The notes: generated from the sequence alone by a model not told the origin. A DNA stretch of 64,000 nucleotides from Fragum whitleyi (GCA_948146395.1 OX411545.1:21496526-21560525); one strand, 5' to 3'; positions 13,201 to 21,902 are shown, numbered from the stretch's first letter. Translations and numbers: made by a program.

Positions 13201-16200
13201 ATAACTTATTTAAAACTTATATAATTGTGAATGTGAATAAGTTTACTTCACCATGACATCAAGTTGTGGAAGATTGTTTAAAGAAAAAGGCGCAATACAC
13301 CACTAAAAATAATGAAATGCAGAGAAGAGCTACCTGATGGAAGGTTTATCATTTCTTAATGCTTTTCTTTTACAGGTAGAAGATCTGGAGAGAAAATCTC
13401 GTCAACAACAATCTCAAGTATTTGAATTGAAAGAGCAGATTACATCATTACAGGCTGAACTCAAGATGAAAGGTTCTCATTATGATGGTATGAAGTAAAA
13501 CAATATAAATTTTCATATTTAAAATGGAGTCTGATACAGTGCTATCGGATTATCTTGCACTCTTAAGCTGTGAAATTCAAAAGTTGTGTAAACTTATTGC
13601 ATGTGAACCTATCTCATCATAACAAACATTAATTACACAACTGAAAGAATGAATAAGAGAAACTTCAGTTTTAAACAGAAAATCTTTTAACTTTGAAATC
13701 AATGCATGTAATTTGTCTTTAAATTTCATTGAACATTTCAAAAATAGAATAATGGAGTACTGGTCAGAAAGCTGCTGTTCCCAGGCATGACATATATGCC
13801 TGGGCTTGGACCCAACAGAAATGCTCTTAATTAATTGTGAACCATCAAGCAAAATGGCATCTCATCAATCTTTGGAAATAATAAAAGTTTAGAAAAAGGT
13901 CAGATTACATGTATTGCATAGTCAGACTAGCTCATTGGCCGTGTGGTTAGTACGGCTTATACCTGGTGGTTGTGGGTTTGAGCCCCTTTGGGGGTGGGTA
14001 GTGTATTGGGGAAGGACACTTTACAGACAGGGCCCCAGGCCACCCAGCTGTAAAAGTGGGTGGCAGTGGTTAGAACCCATTTCCTCTCTATCAATGTGTA
14101 GGATAAGATCTAAAGGAGTTAGGACCATTATGGAAATAAGAATCATTTGACCCTGTAAAGTGTTATCCTGGAGTAAAAAAAACACGAAAAAATCTAGAGT
14201 TGGTACTTTCTGCATCAATTATTTTCTGTATCTGGATTGCTCATTCTTAAAATAAGTTGAATGTCTTTCTTTCACTTTTATAGAACGACTGCAGAATGAA
14301 AAGACAAGAAATAAAGAAGCTCTCCAAGAGGCAGAACAGATAAGACAAAAGGAGGTGAGCTATTTATAGATTATGTCCAGGGACCCGTTTTACTAAACAT
14401 AATATGATGATTTTTGGCGTTAGTCAAAAGTTGCTTCTTCAGTAGTAACCAGATATGGAATTCTGCAATGCATCATCTCTTTGGAATTGTCTTCTAAAGA
14501 CAATTCCAATGAGATATTGCAAGGCAGAATCTAACAATTAATGAAAACACCGGATTCAATTTGTGATTTTGACTTACAATTATTTTTTTTGTAAGAGGTT
14601 TAGTAAAATAGGCCCCAGTCTTTTAAGGGGTGCAGGCTTTTCTTGTCTGAGACTCACAAAAAAGTGTCTTAGACCCTCAAAAGTATCTGATGTGAGTCCT
14701 TGGGACACACTATGAATCATCTTCAGAAAAGAATTGAAGACTGCTAAAACAAAATCATTAATCAAAATGAATACAGAATGTATTTTCACAAAAGAAAACT
14801 CAAACAGAAATAATGTGATTTACAGTACCTTATTCATTTTATGACATTCTGGGATCACAAGGAAAAGGTTATCACAGATTGAATGTTTCTAATGCATAAT
14901 TTCCAGGTCCAGAGAGTGAAACAAGAATCAGAAGAGACGGAGAGAGCATTACGAGAGCGTATACAGAGGCTAGAAATGTCTCGACTACAGTTAGAGGAGG
15001 AAATAAGTCAGCTGAAAACTGCGAGTATGACAGATAAATTACAGGCAGAGGAGAGTATTAACATAGCAAAACAGAAATTCAAGAATGAAGAGGTTGGTTC
15101 CTACAGTATTTCTCCTAATGAACTCTCCCGGGAGCTAAAGTTAACATGGTCAGGGAGCCATTATTTAGTATGCATTTTTTTATTTAAAAAAAATCACTTA
15201 ACATATGTCTTTTAGGCCCTTTTTGTTTAAGGAAAATTCACATCATATTATAGAAGAAGTCTCAAAAAGTTCTTAAAAATTAAAGCATTTGAAGTTGGTT
15301 TTCTTAATGTAAAAAAATGTAGTGGTGCTACTATTAGGTAGGGCACTATTGTTAGGGGAAAATTAATACAGTATATCTCTACTATCTTACTCTTACATTA
15401 TGCGGGATCTTTAACTTGATTTATTGTAATTTAACTATTTTGCAGGTGGGGCAAGATGGAAAAAAACCTGCTTTAAGCAATATATTCATTTGCATGATGA
15501 TTTTGGTCCTAAATGTGAATTTCAGTAATTATATCCCCACATACAGGTAAAGGGGTGGGTTTATATTGGTTTCTCAGGCTTTCCTTCCATCTGTCTATTG
15601 ACTTTTTTCATTATCAGACTATTACTCACAAACACAGAGATCTATAAGCACAAGATAAAATTGTTGCCCATGACCCAAGGAGGTGCCCAACTGATCTTGT
15701 GTCATGAAGGGTCAAGGTCTCGATTGAACTGTATCCAAAAATGGCTTACCAATCTGAGACAAAGAGCCAGTGGGGTGGGTAGGGTGGTGGTGGTGTTAGT
15801 CCACTTTTCGACAGATCCAGTTTGAATAAGTTATCTGTAACTTTTTTCCATTCAGGATCATTTTAAAGCTTTTGGTTCGCATAATGGATGAATAATTGCA
15901 GCAAAATTTAGGCATTAAAAAGTCATGATCCAATGTATAAAAAAAATAAATTGAAGAGGTTACAAAAAACAATTTCAATTTCATTTATATTCAATTTACA
16001 ATTAAATTACAGGGGACCATTTTGTTGAGGAGAATGTTTCTCAGAACAGAGAGGAACTTTCTTTTCTACAATAATTTTGCAAAATATTTCATATGAGGAC
16101 TGCTTAATTGTGTGATCTAGACACCTTTGTTAACAGAGCAATTTTCTCACTTCAGGAGGGCAGAATGAAGACCTTGGAGGAGAAATTACGAGTGTTACAG

Positions 16201-19200
16201 ATTTCTAAAGATGAATTACAGAGTCATCATAATCAGCAACAGACGACGATATCAGAATTGACGTCCAAAAATAGTGCTCTCACCCTGGAGGTGGAAACAT
16301 ATAAACGTAGAGTAGAGGAACTTAGTGAGGTACATGAAATTATAATAGGGATGAGTGTATTTCTAACTACATTTATTGGAGTATAAAGTGCAATTGCCTT
16401 AGCACATGGCAAATGTTTAAGCCATGTGCTAAGGCAATTTCACTTTACACTCCAATAAACGCAGTGAAAAATACACTCAGCCCTTATAGTTGCAATCCTT
16501 TAGATCTAAGAAACTATTAAAATACTCGGCTAAACAGTCAACTTTCTACGGGTATGAATTAAAGAATCTATTTGTAGATTGTGTATTTTTATGCCCCCGT
16601 ATCGAGAGATCGGGGGCATATTGTTTTACTCATGTCTGTCTGTCTGTCTGTCCGTCCGTCTGTCCGTCCGTCTGTCTGTCCATCTGTCTGTCTGTCCGTC
16701 TGTCCGTCTGTCCGAAAACTTAACCTTGCCAATATCTTCAAGCCTATTCAAGATACAAAGCTAATATTTGGCATGATGATAGATCTCAATGATCCGCATC
16801 CGCTGGTACCAAAGTCAAGGTCATGTGACAAGGTCAAGGTCATCTGTCAAGGTCAAACTTTGAAAAAAAAATGCCGTTACGGGGGCATTAGTGTTTCACA
16901 AACATGTCTTGTTTATCTCGCATTCGAAGGTCGGGAGTTTCCTGATAAACCTATTGCATGTTATACAGAAATACAGTGCAGTGGATTGCCCAACATGATG
17001 TGATTGACACTAATCAAATATCTTATTTTATCGGTTTCCAATTTGTTTCAGTGTATGATTGATTTCTACTTCATTTAGTGAATAGTAATTGCAATCCACT
17101 AAAATAAAGAATTCTGATTGGTTTAAATCACATCACGTGCAGGTTATTTCTGTATAAAATGCAATAGGTCTTTCGGGAAACCCCCAACCTTCTATCTGCA
17201 AGTTTTGTGTTGTAGGAACTCGAATTAACCTTGTTCCTGATCATCAACCCAAAATTGGTATTGAATGTATTATAAATTAAGATATTTTTGAGAGAATTTA
17301 CAATTACAAGCATGCAGTTCTGATTCTGAGCTGACGTAAACTTAGAAAACAGCGAGTCAACTAAGACCATCAAGCAACCCTCTCAACTAAGACCGACCAC
17401 GCCCTTTTCATTTAAAAATACAGACTAACTTGACAGAATCAAGTTTTTTGCCATAAGTATCTCTACAAATGTCAAAGTTGTTGTTTATTTGTGTATCATT
17501 TGTTTTCTTTTATGACATTTCACTTCTATAGCAAGATATAAAATACACGATCTAAAAATAGATTGTGTAATCTATACACGCAGAAAGAAGACTTGAAGCT
17601 TAAATGTTTGGCTGAGTATTTTAATAGTTTCTTCCATCTAGAGGATTGTAATTATAAGGGACAAGTGTCTTTTTCCCTGCGATTATTGGAGTATAAGGGG
17701 CAATTGCCTTAGCACATGGCTTAAACATAACGCCCTACGGGCGTTATTTGCCATGTGCTAAGGCAATTGCACTTTATACCCCAATAAACGCAGTGAAAAA
17801 GACACTCGTCCCTATAATAAATGCTATAATGTCCAGAGTGGCAGACTCTGCCGTGAGTGAAAACATAGCTTTTTATTGTTCATGAAATGAAATATTAATC
17901 GATCTGACTTGAAAAACATTGGCAACAATTATTCTATTTCTTAAATGTAAAAATGAGACAAAATGTGAAAATTTTAGGGGTAATTTTCCTAAAGCGCATT
18001 ATTTTGTATGTTTATTATGCAACATTCATGGTGACATCACTTATTGGATCTGCTATGATATCCTCAGATAGGGTGTAATGAACAAAAGCAGGGTATAAGC
18101 TTTTTGATTATTTCACTGGTTAGGCGGTGAATTTATCAGATAATAATCTAACGTTATTTCTCAATAATCCACCAAAAAGTATTAAAGAAAATTATAGTGT
18201 TAAGACACATATACAAGAACTTACTGTGTGAGAGCTGAAAAGGCCTTAGATCATCTAAGCTCTTGTTCATTAGAGATGATGACAATACTGTATTTGTCAA
18301 ATGAATCTTATACTGTACCCTTCCACTGCTGGTAAACTTTTTATGTGGAATGCCGCATCCCATGTAGTTATAGAGTGTGGCTTATCTCTTATGATGCAGG
18401 GGCCGGTCATATCATTTTATTAGCTCAGCTCTTTTGTAACAAAATGTTGAGGTATTGTCACAACTTCAGCATTGTTGATGTTGGTGTCACAAACTTTAAC
18501 CTTGATCATAACTTTGAAAATGCATGCATAGCTGTCCTCTTATTTACAGATATTGGCAAAAAAACTTTTCATTAGCCCATTACTGGACAAGGCTATTTAA
18601 AGGTTCTGTTTAGTTTTAAAACTCTAACCTGATGTCTTGATAGTTTTTCTTTTGAACTGTTGCTCCCAATGCTAATTGTCCAGAGTTCGATCACTGACAG
18701 CGGCACTCATCCTTTCCCACTATTTGTCTCACCAATGGCTTGATAATTGTAGACCTATGTGAGATTGCAGCTGGAGGCTAGGAAAGGATGTGATACTGGT
18801 GAGAGAAATATCAGGAATCTATTGTTAGGTGCTGAAGCCACTGCGATATAACTGAAAGATTGTTGAAAACCCCATTCAAACAACAAAAATCCTAAATCAA
18901 AGAAAACCAAAATCCTTGTTAGCTGAATGACTTGTATTTTTTTTTTTTTTTAAGAAAAAAAATATCATAATTATTCATGCAGTACATTTATATACCAACT
19001 ACTAAGTATAAGAATATCTTCATTTCAATCATAGGAAGTTTCAACAAAGAATGTGTACACAATGCAAGAAGTTGGAAAAGTTAAAATTGAGTTACAAAGT
19101 ACTGCCACAAAGTTAGAGAATGAGAAAACAGTTCAAAGAGAGCTCCGAGAGAAATTAACAGATGCTGATACAAAATTATCAGGTATGTTTAATTTTATGC

Positions 19201-20651
19201 TTTATGTTCAACTGCCATCAAAACATCTATATGCCCCGACATCAATAGATCGGGGTATATTATTTGTCCTGTCTGTTTGTAAGTTTGTCTATATATCAGT
19301 TTGTCACACCAAATCTTAAATATTTTGCCAATAATATACAGTGGATATTACTCGAGCAACCACATCTATTAAGCTACCAATTTGGTTAAGGGACCACCAT
19401 GAAAAATCCCTTCACTGTAGGACAATCTCTGAAAAAGAAGACATTCTTAACGAAAAATTGGTTATTGTTGAATCTTATGTTGTTGGAACCCATTAGAATC
19501 GTCTCAATAAGACGATTCTAATGGGTTTAAGCATCATAGGATTCAGGGCGACTTGACTGACAATCTTTCAATGCTATCAAAATGAACTGTCACATATATC
19601 ATGGTATTTCATATTAAGAGACCATTCACACAAACGACCGCTTTTTGGTGGTCCCTTAACACAAGTTTATCGTATCTTATGAATGGTAAGTGATAGGGTC
19701 TTCATATTTCATATGTGTATTGCTTGTGACAAGACCTTTCCGTTGGTACCAACTTCAAGATCATTGGTAAAGGTCATCTTTTAGGGCCAAATTTGTGTGA
19801 TATTAAAATTTCGACAGGAGCCTTAACTTTGGATTGGTAAGCAATACAGTCATCATTTTCACACGTTTTTATTACTAGTGGCAGAGCATTTCAGACTTTA
19901 CCAAAATCAATGTCATTGGTAGATGTCATATCACATGAAAACTTCATACTTAGTTGGCTTAGAACAACTTTGGGCCAACTTATTTCTCGCCCTATCCGGG
20001 CCCGTTGAATCCAAGGAAATACAGGGTTCTTCAGATCAGGGTTTGGCACTAACTACTTTTTGCCACTAGCCTGAAGGACCCATTAGCCCAAAATATTACA
20101 GGTCCTCCCTGAAAACATTAGGTTCTTTTTTATGAAAAGCATGTTTGAATTTTAGCAATTTAAGGGATAAATTGTAAAGAAAACATTGTTGGAATAGAAG
20201 AAATTGCTTTTGACAAGCAATTTATTCTTTTCTACAATGTATTCCATTTGTTAATGCAAATTTTAGTTTTGGAAAGGCAATTATTTTTAAAAAATGGACA
20301 GATTTTAAATACTAAGTGCCATCATCAACTATAAGCCTGAAGGACCTGCAGCATGGTAACATATACCTGTCCTCCCTAAAATCCACAGGTCCGGGGCCCG
20401 AGGACTGGTGTTAGTGTCGATACCTGCTTCTTATACAATCATTGATTGCTTCCACCTTTTTTCTAGAGCAACTGATGAAGCACAGAGAAACTATCGACCA
20501 GAAGGAGAGAGAGATCATGTCATTACAAGAAAAGTTATGCAGTCGAGAAGCAGAGTTGTCTCGTGTACGCGAGGATGAAATGCAGAGGGCCCAGATACTA
20601 CAACAAGCTGTGATGAACTATGTTAGTAAAGTGCCACAGAGTCCTAGATAG
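1230..20651 (+). CDS. LRRC45: LRRC45, leucine-rich repeat-containing protein 45 (15 exons, 5' end outside window)
   Basis: Fifteen exons with GT/AG boundaries and matching phases join into 592 codons plus a stop, with no internal stop. Residues 1-146 are RNI-type leucine-rich repeats ([48 protein letters not shown]). Residues ~150-580 are almost continuous coiled coil rich in E, K, Q and R. The order, the [10 protein letters not shown] and [11 protein letters not shown] stretches, and the C-terminus (REAEL, then [10 protein letters not shown]) match vertebrate LRRC45 as I remember it (human ~670 aa), so about 70-80 N-terminal residues are missing upstream. In vertebrates LRRC45 sits at the proximal ends of centrioles, where it helps form the rootletin/C-Nap1 linker and supports early ciliogenesis; a similar role here is inferred. 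The gene converges on SGSH. Identification is firm; exon edges were set by eye. Confidence 0.95.
1447..1534. repeat. Hairpin repeat
   Basis: Imperfect palindrome: CCTATGTTGTGGGTATTCAT pairs with ATTACTACCCACAATGTAGG around a short loop. It resembles the sharper hairpin at 56638-56709. Confidence 0.6.
1626..1783. mobile_element. Palindromic MITE, ~60-bp arms
   Basis: TAAGATATGAAGAGAGTATT opens an arm of about 60 bases that is repeated in inverse at the right end (AATACTATCTTCATATCTTA), with a ~35-base centre. The AT-rich sequence to its right (to ~1965) recurs at 6945-7135, so the element may be longer. Confidence 0.75.
2226..2289. repeat. Short palindromic repeat, copy 1
   Basis: TTGATGGCTCAGCATGAAAC on the left is mirrored near the right end (GTTTCATGCTGATTGCCGAG, ACATCAA). 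Copies at 4182-4260 and 10363-10420 share the ends. No coding capacity; most likely a tiny MITE. Confidence 0.65.
2359..2429 (+). CDS. LRRC45: LRRC45 exon ([17 protein letters not shown])
   Basis: The acceptor is cttatag and the donor is gtattt. It encodes residues 21-43 ([19 protein letters not shown]...), completing the repeat begun in the previous exon, and ends with two bases of a split serine codon. [15 protein letters not shown] closely matches the vertebrate protein. Confidence 0.92.
2456..2730. mobile_element. MITE family 'CAGTCAA/CAGTGGA', left part (interrupted)
   Basis: Begins TACTGTGGATGTCGCTTAAG and holds the central imperfect palindrome AATTGTCTCAATGAGATGAT. It aligns by eye with copies at 19338-19676 and 39757-40094. 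At 2731 it is interrupted by a tandem-array element; the expected right end (ATGGTCCCCTTATTAG, then CAACACAAG) resumes at 4088. Confidence 0.7.
2731..4087 (+). mobile_element. Tandem-array element, family A, ~177-bp monomers
   Basis: Starts TTTAGCTCGACTATTCGAAG with a palindrome, then a GTCGGC triplet run, then about seven tandem monomers of 176-177 bp (TTTTTACGTGCAA landmarks at about 2981, 3158, 3334, 3511, 3688 and 3865). AGCTCGACTATTC (2734-2746) recurs inverted as GAATAGTCGAGCT (4049-4061). It ends with a hairpin (GCTGTCCTCCGACAGC) and CTTGTTT. This structure resembles Helentron-associated (HINE-like) or molluscan 'pearl'-type elements; the class is inferred. Small open frames inside are monomer read-through. 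Confidence 0.8.
4088..4125. mobile_element. MITE right part resuming after family A insertion
   Basis: ATGGTCCCCTTATTAG...CAACACAAG resembles the right end of the copy at 19338-19676 (GTGGTCCCTTAACACAAG). This supports insertion of 2731-4087 into a pre-existing MITE. Confidence 0.55.
4182..4260. repeat. Short palindromic repeat, copy 2
   Basis: TTGATGGCACCGCATGAAAC ... ACAGCCATCAA. Same family as 2226-2289. Confidence 0.6.
4688..4866 (+). CDS. LRRC45: LRRC45 exon (two LRRs)
   Basis: Residues 44-103. The acceptor is attaacag and the donor is gtaagt. It carries LCLEWNALG, then a [14 protein letters not shown] helix, then [20 protein letters not shown], that is, two consecutive RNI-type repeats. 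The final G pairs with AC of the next exon to make Asp. Confidence 0.95.
5319..5395. mobile_element. Left fragment of the 1626-type palindromic MITE
   Basis: AAGAGATGAAGAGAGTATTTGTTG and the following ~60 bases match the left arm at 1626. The matching right arm and AT-rich tail appear at 6899-7135, so the element seems to be split by about 1.5 kb that includes the next feature. Confidence 0.6.
5820..6899 (+). mobile_element. Tandem-array element, family G (CTAGTT end)
   Basis: Degenerate tandem units with AAATTTCACTGGAATGAT / GTGATCNTTATCAGTCT / ATTGTGAT-A-ATGAAA, ending in a perfect hairpin GGCGCTCAAGCGCC followed by TCTAGTT (6874-6897). Other copies of the family, on the - strand at 34931-36820 and 63505-64000, also end hairpin-CTAGTT. 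The left boundary is uncertain. Confidence 0.65.
6899..7135. mobile_element. Right fragment of the 1626-type MITE
   Basis: CTTCATATCTTATAATTTAA through CCTTTCAGCCAATCAGAATG to AAATTAAATTATTGATTG parallels 1771-1975. Confidence 0.6.
7606..7734 (+). CDS. LRRC45: LRRC45 exon (last LRRs)
   Basis: Residues 104-146. The acceptor is tctttcag and the donor is gtaatc. It encodes [19 protein letters not shown] followed by [16 protein letters not shown], the most conserved part of the family. An open frame continues upstream through the acceptor to 7569, but this is intronic read-through. Confidence 0.95.
7766..8034 (+). mobile_element. Short element, family C, single monomer
   Basis: Starts TTAGCTTGGCTGTTTTCGGA with the inverted AGAAAACCCGAGG, contains the TTGAAATTTGGCACATATG core, and ends CTCTTGTTT. 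It is the same family as 37416-37575 (- strand). No (GTCC)n run is visible. Confidence 0.65.
8470..8582 (+). CDS. LRRC45: LRRC45 exon (LRR to coiled-coil junction)
   Basis: Residues 147-184. The acceptor is tttcaatag and the donor is gtaaga. It encodes [16 protein letters not shown] followed by a lysine-rich start of coiled coil ending HIEDEKAKQ. It matches the vertebrate linker (GHSQDR... REEKSKQ). It is too short to appear as a long open frame and was found by phase and similarity. Confidence 0.9.
8690..9022 (+). mobile_element. Degenerate array-type element ending CTTGTTT
   Basis: Contains ATTCAACCGAATTTCACAGAAATGG and a second weaker unit (ATTCAACCACACTGC), then GACCCTCTTGGGCCTCTTGTTT. 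The hairpin-plus-CTTGTTT end is the same terminal signature as the other families. The 5' end is unclear. Confidence 0.5.
9296..9354 (+). CDS. LRRC45: LRRC45 exon (coiled coil)
   Basis: Residues 185-203 ([19 protein letters not shown]) plus two bases of an Arg codon. The acceptor is catttttag-like (attttag) and the donor is gtatgt. Leucine/isoleucine spacing fits a coiled coil, and D-LM-TID-Q-EE matches vertebrate LRRC45. Confidence 0.9.
9988..10065 (+). CDS. LRRC45: LRRC45 exon (coiled coil)
   Basis: Residues 204-229 ([20 protein letters not shown]...). The acceptor is caatctag and the donor is gtaggt. The split AA completes a Lys with the next exon. The QLQVALGER segment corresponds to QLQEALNER of the vertebrate protein. 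Confidence 0.88.
10363..10420. repeat. Short palindromic repeat, copy 3
   Basis: ATGGCTCAGCGTGAAACAGT on the left and TGTTTCAAGTTGAGCCATCA on the right form a near-continuous palindrome. Confidence 0.65.
10937..11072 (+). CDS. LRRC45: LRRC45 exon (coiled coil)
   Basis: Residues 230-275. The acceptor is ctttcag and the donor is gtaggt. It begins [14 protein letters not shown], matching LQMTEAALALSEQK in vertebrates, and ends DIRRERE. The longer open frame starting at 10788 includes intron and should not be used as a start. Confidence 0.92.
11221..12352. mobile_element. Pogo/Tigger-like TIR element, long copy
   Basis: The right end reads inward CAGTAAAACCCCTCTATTAA; the left end is AAAACCCCTCCTTCCGACC. 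The CAGT...ACTG termini and flanking TA (clean in the second copy) fit the pogo branch of Tc1/mariner. The 53100-53624 copy is inverted and shorter, and aligns at both ends and across 11400-11560. No transposase was recognised; an 80-codon open frame at 11490-11732 has no motif I know. Non-autonomous status is inferred. Confidence 0.75.
12097..12128. repeat. (CAA)n microsatellite
   Basis: Uninterrupted CAA triplets of about 30 bases inside the pogo-like element. Confidence 0.9.
12528..12800. mobile_element. MITE family 'GGACGAGTACT', copy 1
   Basis: Starts GGACGAGTACTCAGG, contains the imperfect hairpin GAACTGAAGACTGTTTAAA / CAGTCTTCGATTC, and ends ACTGGTACTCAGGTACAAAA. A second copy at 21081-21510 has the same ends and central hairpin. 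Confidence 0.65.
12882..12959 (+). CDS. LRRC45: LRRC45 exon (coiled coil)
   Basis: Residues 276-301, 26 whole codons ([19 protein letters not shown]...). The acceptor is ttctttag and the donor is gtactg. [12 protein letters not shown] corresponds to KLLRDLSAANEK in vertebrates. Confidence 0.9.
13376..13487 (+). CDS. LRRC45: LRRC45 exon (coiled coil)
   Basis: Residues 302-338 ([20 protein letters not shown]...) ending in [11 protein letters not shown] plus one base. The acceptor is tttacag and the donor is gtatga. V-ELERK and SLQAELKM match vertebrate LRRC45. Confidence 0.92.
13919..14180 (+). mobile_element. tRNA-derived SINE, type 2
   Basis: A-box-like TAGCTCATTGGCCGTGTGG and B-box GGGTTTGAGCCCC lie at tRNA-like spacing near the 5' end. 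A unique body follows and then an A-rich tail (AAAAAAAACACGAAAAAA). It lies in an LRRC45 intron in the sense orientation. No intact cloverleaf is seen, so it is not called a tRNA gene. Confidence 0.7.
14284..14354 (+). CDS. LRRC45: LRRC45 exon (coiled coil)
   Basis: Residues 339-362 ([20 protein letters not shown]...). The acceptor is ttttatag and the donor is gtgagc. Short exon, phase-consistent on both sides. Confidence 0.88.
14380..14616. mobile_element. MITE family 'GGGCCTGTTTTACT', copy 1
   Basis: The ends GGGACCCGTTTTACTAAA and TTTAGTAAAATAGGCCCC are inverted repeats. The centre is a palindrome TTGGAATTGTCTTCTAAAGA / CAATTCCAA. A copy at 21674-21902 shares all three parts. Confidence 0.8.
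14907..15092 (+). CDS. LRRC45: LRRC45 exon (coiled coil)
   Basis: Residues 363-424, 62 whole codons. The acceptor is atttccag and the donor is gttggt. It encodes [20 protein letters not shown] followed by [14 protein letters not shown], close to the vertebrate EKAMQERVQRLEAARLSLEEEL block. Confidence 0.93.
16156..16329 (+). CDS. LRRC45: LRRC45 exon (coiled coil)
   Basis: Residues 425-482, 58 codons ([20 protein letters not shown]...). The acceptor is cacttcag and the donor is gtacat. LEEKLR-L--S-DE matches LEDKLRLLAQARDE. The intron that follows is the longest visible in this gene (2.7 kb) and holds a large foldback element. Confidence 0.93.
16348..17819. mobile_element. 1.47-kb foldback element in LRRC45 intron
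   Basis: The left arm (16348-16585) is the inverse of the right arm (about 17540-17819). Both contain TTATTGGAGTATAAAG, the palindrome CCTTAGCACATGGCAAA / CATGTGCTAAGG, and ACTATTAAAATACTCGGCTAAAC. A second inverted pair lies at about 16930-17000 and 17090-17180. A family D element (16586-16914) sits inside the left arm. No transposase is seen. Confidence 0.75.
16586..16914 (+). mobile_element. Element family D (ATGCCCCC hairpin), full copy
   Basis: 5' TTTTTATGCCCCCG...CGGGGGCAT hairpin, ATTGTTTTACTCATG, then a (GTCT/GTCC)n run of ~80 bases, a single unit with ATATTTGGCATGATGATAGA and AAGGTCAAGGTCAT, then GTGTTTCACAAAC hairpin and CTTGTTT. Three overlapping open frames across the microsatellite are artefacts. 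It is a close match to 33841-34162 on the other strand. Confidence 0.8.
18418..18560 (+). repeat. Family C relic
   Basis: GAGGTATTGTCACAAC followed by GGTGTCACAAACTTTAACCT resembles the interior of family C at 26790 and 37416. No clear ends. Confidence 0.4.
18655..18890 (+). mobile_element. tRNA-derived SINE, type 1, copy
   Basis: B-box-like AGAGTTCGATCACTG, then GCGGCACTCATCC, GTAGACCTATGTGAGAT, GGAGGCTAGGAAAGGATGTG, TTGTTAGGTGCT, ending CCCCATTCAAACAACAAA. Further copies are at 22043, 24540, 32750 (-), 44248, 55893 and 56386 (-). Confidence 0.7.
19035..19182 (+). CDS. LRRC45: LRRC45 exon (coiled coil)
   Basis: Residues 483-531. The acceptor is caatcatag and the donor is gtatgt. It encodes [19 protein letters not shown] followed by [18 protein letters not shown], matching V-RVRVELQ and ALREK of vertebrate LRRC45. 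Confidence 0.92.
19221..19330 (+). mobile_element. Family D fragment
   Basis: TATGCCCCGACATCAATAGA with inverted TCGGGGTATA, then ATTATTTGTCCTGTCTGTTTG. 5' end of family D only; the microsatellite is short and the 3' end is not found. Confidence 0.6.
19338..19676. mobile_element. MITE family 'CAGTCAA/CAGTGGA', complete copy
   Basis: Left TACAGTGGATATTACTCGAG, right GGTGGTCCCTTAACACAAG. The centre is a perfect palindrome CCCATTAGAATCGTCT / AGACGATTCTAATGGG. Similar to 2456 and 39757. The CAGT start and TA flank suggest a pogo/Tc1 origin. Confidence 0.7.
20037..20426. mobile_element. MITE family 'CAGGGTTTGGCACTAA'
   Basis: Left end CAGGGTTTGGCACTAACTAC, right end GGTGTTAGTGTCGATACCTG, inverted. 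Internal CCTGAAGGACCCATT and ACAGGTCCTCCCT are partly repeated. Decayed relatives lie near 24836-25110 and 31260-31500, and a copy at 54236-55769 is split by another element. Confidence 0.7.
20467..20651 (+). CDS. LRRC45: LRRC45 terminal exon
   Basis: Residues 532-592 and TAG at 20649-20651. The acceptor is tttctag. It contains [20 protein letters not shown] and ends [11 protein letters not shown], matching the vertebrate C-terminus (REAEIARIRDEEAQRASFLQ). The family's end is therefore intact here. Confidence 0.95.
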
Positions 20652-20656
20652 TTAGG

Positions 20657-20713
20657 AATAAATATGGATTTAATACATCAACCAAGAAAAAATTTCAACT
20701 CAATTGAAATAAA
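20657..20713 (+). terminator. Poly(A) signals of LRRC45
   Basis: AATAAA occurs at 20657-20662, only 6 bases after the stop, and again at 20708-20713. The second is better spaced for cleavage; the first would give an extremely short 3' UTR. Both are simple motif matches. Confidence 0.5.
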
Positions 20714-21080
20714 AAACTTTGATTTTCATTCATCTGGGCTGTGAAGATAAGTGATTTGTTGCCTAGTTGCCTAAATCAAATGATAGTGAATGGCAACAAG
20801 GACAAAAAATAGGTCTGGGATGTGAACAAAAGCTCTTTCTGATAGTTGGCTGTAGCGTGGCCGATTGCAAGCAATTGGTCCTCTGTACAATTTTGACTTC
20901 TGCGAATCTAAAAGACACCGCCAACTAAATAGTAGATTTTTTAACTTTGAAGGTAAAACTCACTTATATACTGCCAATATGAAACCCCTCTAATTAATGG
21001 GCTGATTGTCAAACAATCAGTAAATAGTCTTGGAATTTTTTCACCAATTCACCAAAATCGGCAGCTGTACAGCTAGAGTT

Positions 21081-21510
21081 GGGACGAGTACTTGAGTACC
21101 CTGGTACTGGATAGGTTAACATTCCTACCCTGGTCCTGAACCATTACCTGTTTTCAACCTATTGTTTAATTACTGTGTGCCTGTTAGGATCAACTACAGA
21201 ACAGAATTGAAAACATTGTTTAAAACAGTCTTCAATTCTTGTCTGGGGTTGATTTAGAGATGGCCCTAATGACTTATATCAGATAGTTTTGAGAGTGTAG
21301 GCAACTTATGTGCAAGTCACAGACTCTTAACACATACATCCCTTAAAACTTGTTGGAATTTGTATGTTTGAACCCCCTTTACAGAAATTCTGGATCCACC
21401 TTTGTATTTAGTTAATTAAATAAAAATATGGACAGTAATCATCAGGTACTTGATTGCCCGCGGGTAACAAGATCTCAGGTACCCGGGTACAAAATTTCTA
21501 CTCGTCTCAG
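21081..21510. mobile_element. MITE family 'GGACGAGTACT', copy 2
   Basis: Left GGGACGAGTACTTGAGTACC; right GGTACCCGGGTACAAAATTT then CTACTCGTCTCA, which is the inverse of the left tip. The central hairpin is AAACAGTCTTCAATTC. Confidence 0.65.
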
Positions 21511-21673
21511 CTACAGCACAGTCTGGTCAGAGGGTTTATGTGACTGTGGCTTTGAATAATATATTCTGGTGATGGATAAATTGATATCAAAGGCCATCTA
21601 CCATTGATGAGTACAGAAACATGAACTTTTCCTGTAACATTATTGTACAAGTCACATCTTTTGTAAAGATCTA

Positions 21674-21902
21674 GGGCCTGTTTTACTTATACTTAGAATC
21701 ATTTTTTTGCACAAGTCAAAATTAAAGATACTTCTGCAGTAGTAACTTAATATGGAATTCATCCATGCATCATCTCATTGGAATCGTCTTCTAATGAGAT
21801 ATTGCAAGGTAGAATCTAACAATGAATGAAAATACCAGGAACGATTTTGTAATTTTGACTTACGATTATTTTTTTGTAAGATGATTTGTAAAACAGCCCC
21901 CT
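21674..21902. mobile_element. MITE family 'GGGCCTGTTTTACT', copy 2
   Basis: GGGCCTGTTTTACTTATAC ... TTTGTAAAACAGCCCCC with the inner palindrome CTCATTGGAATCGTCTTCTA / ATGAGAT. It is flanked by CTA on both sides, a possible 3-bp target duplication. Confidence 0.8.

Noticed and set aside
16490..17003. Three overlapping + strand frames with VCLSVRPSV repeats
   Set aside because: The Cys/Leu/Ser/Val repeats come from the GTCT/GTCC microsatellite of family D.
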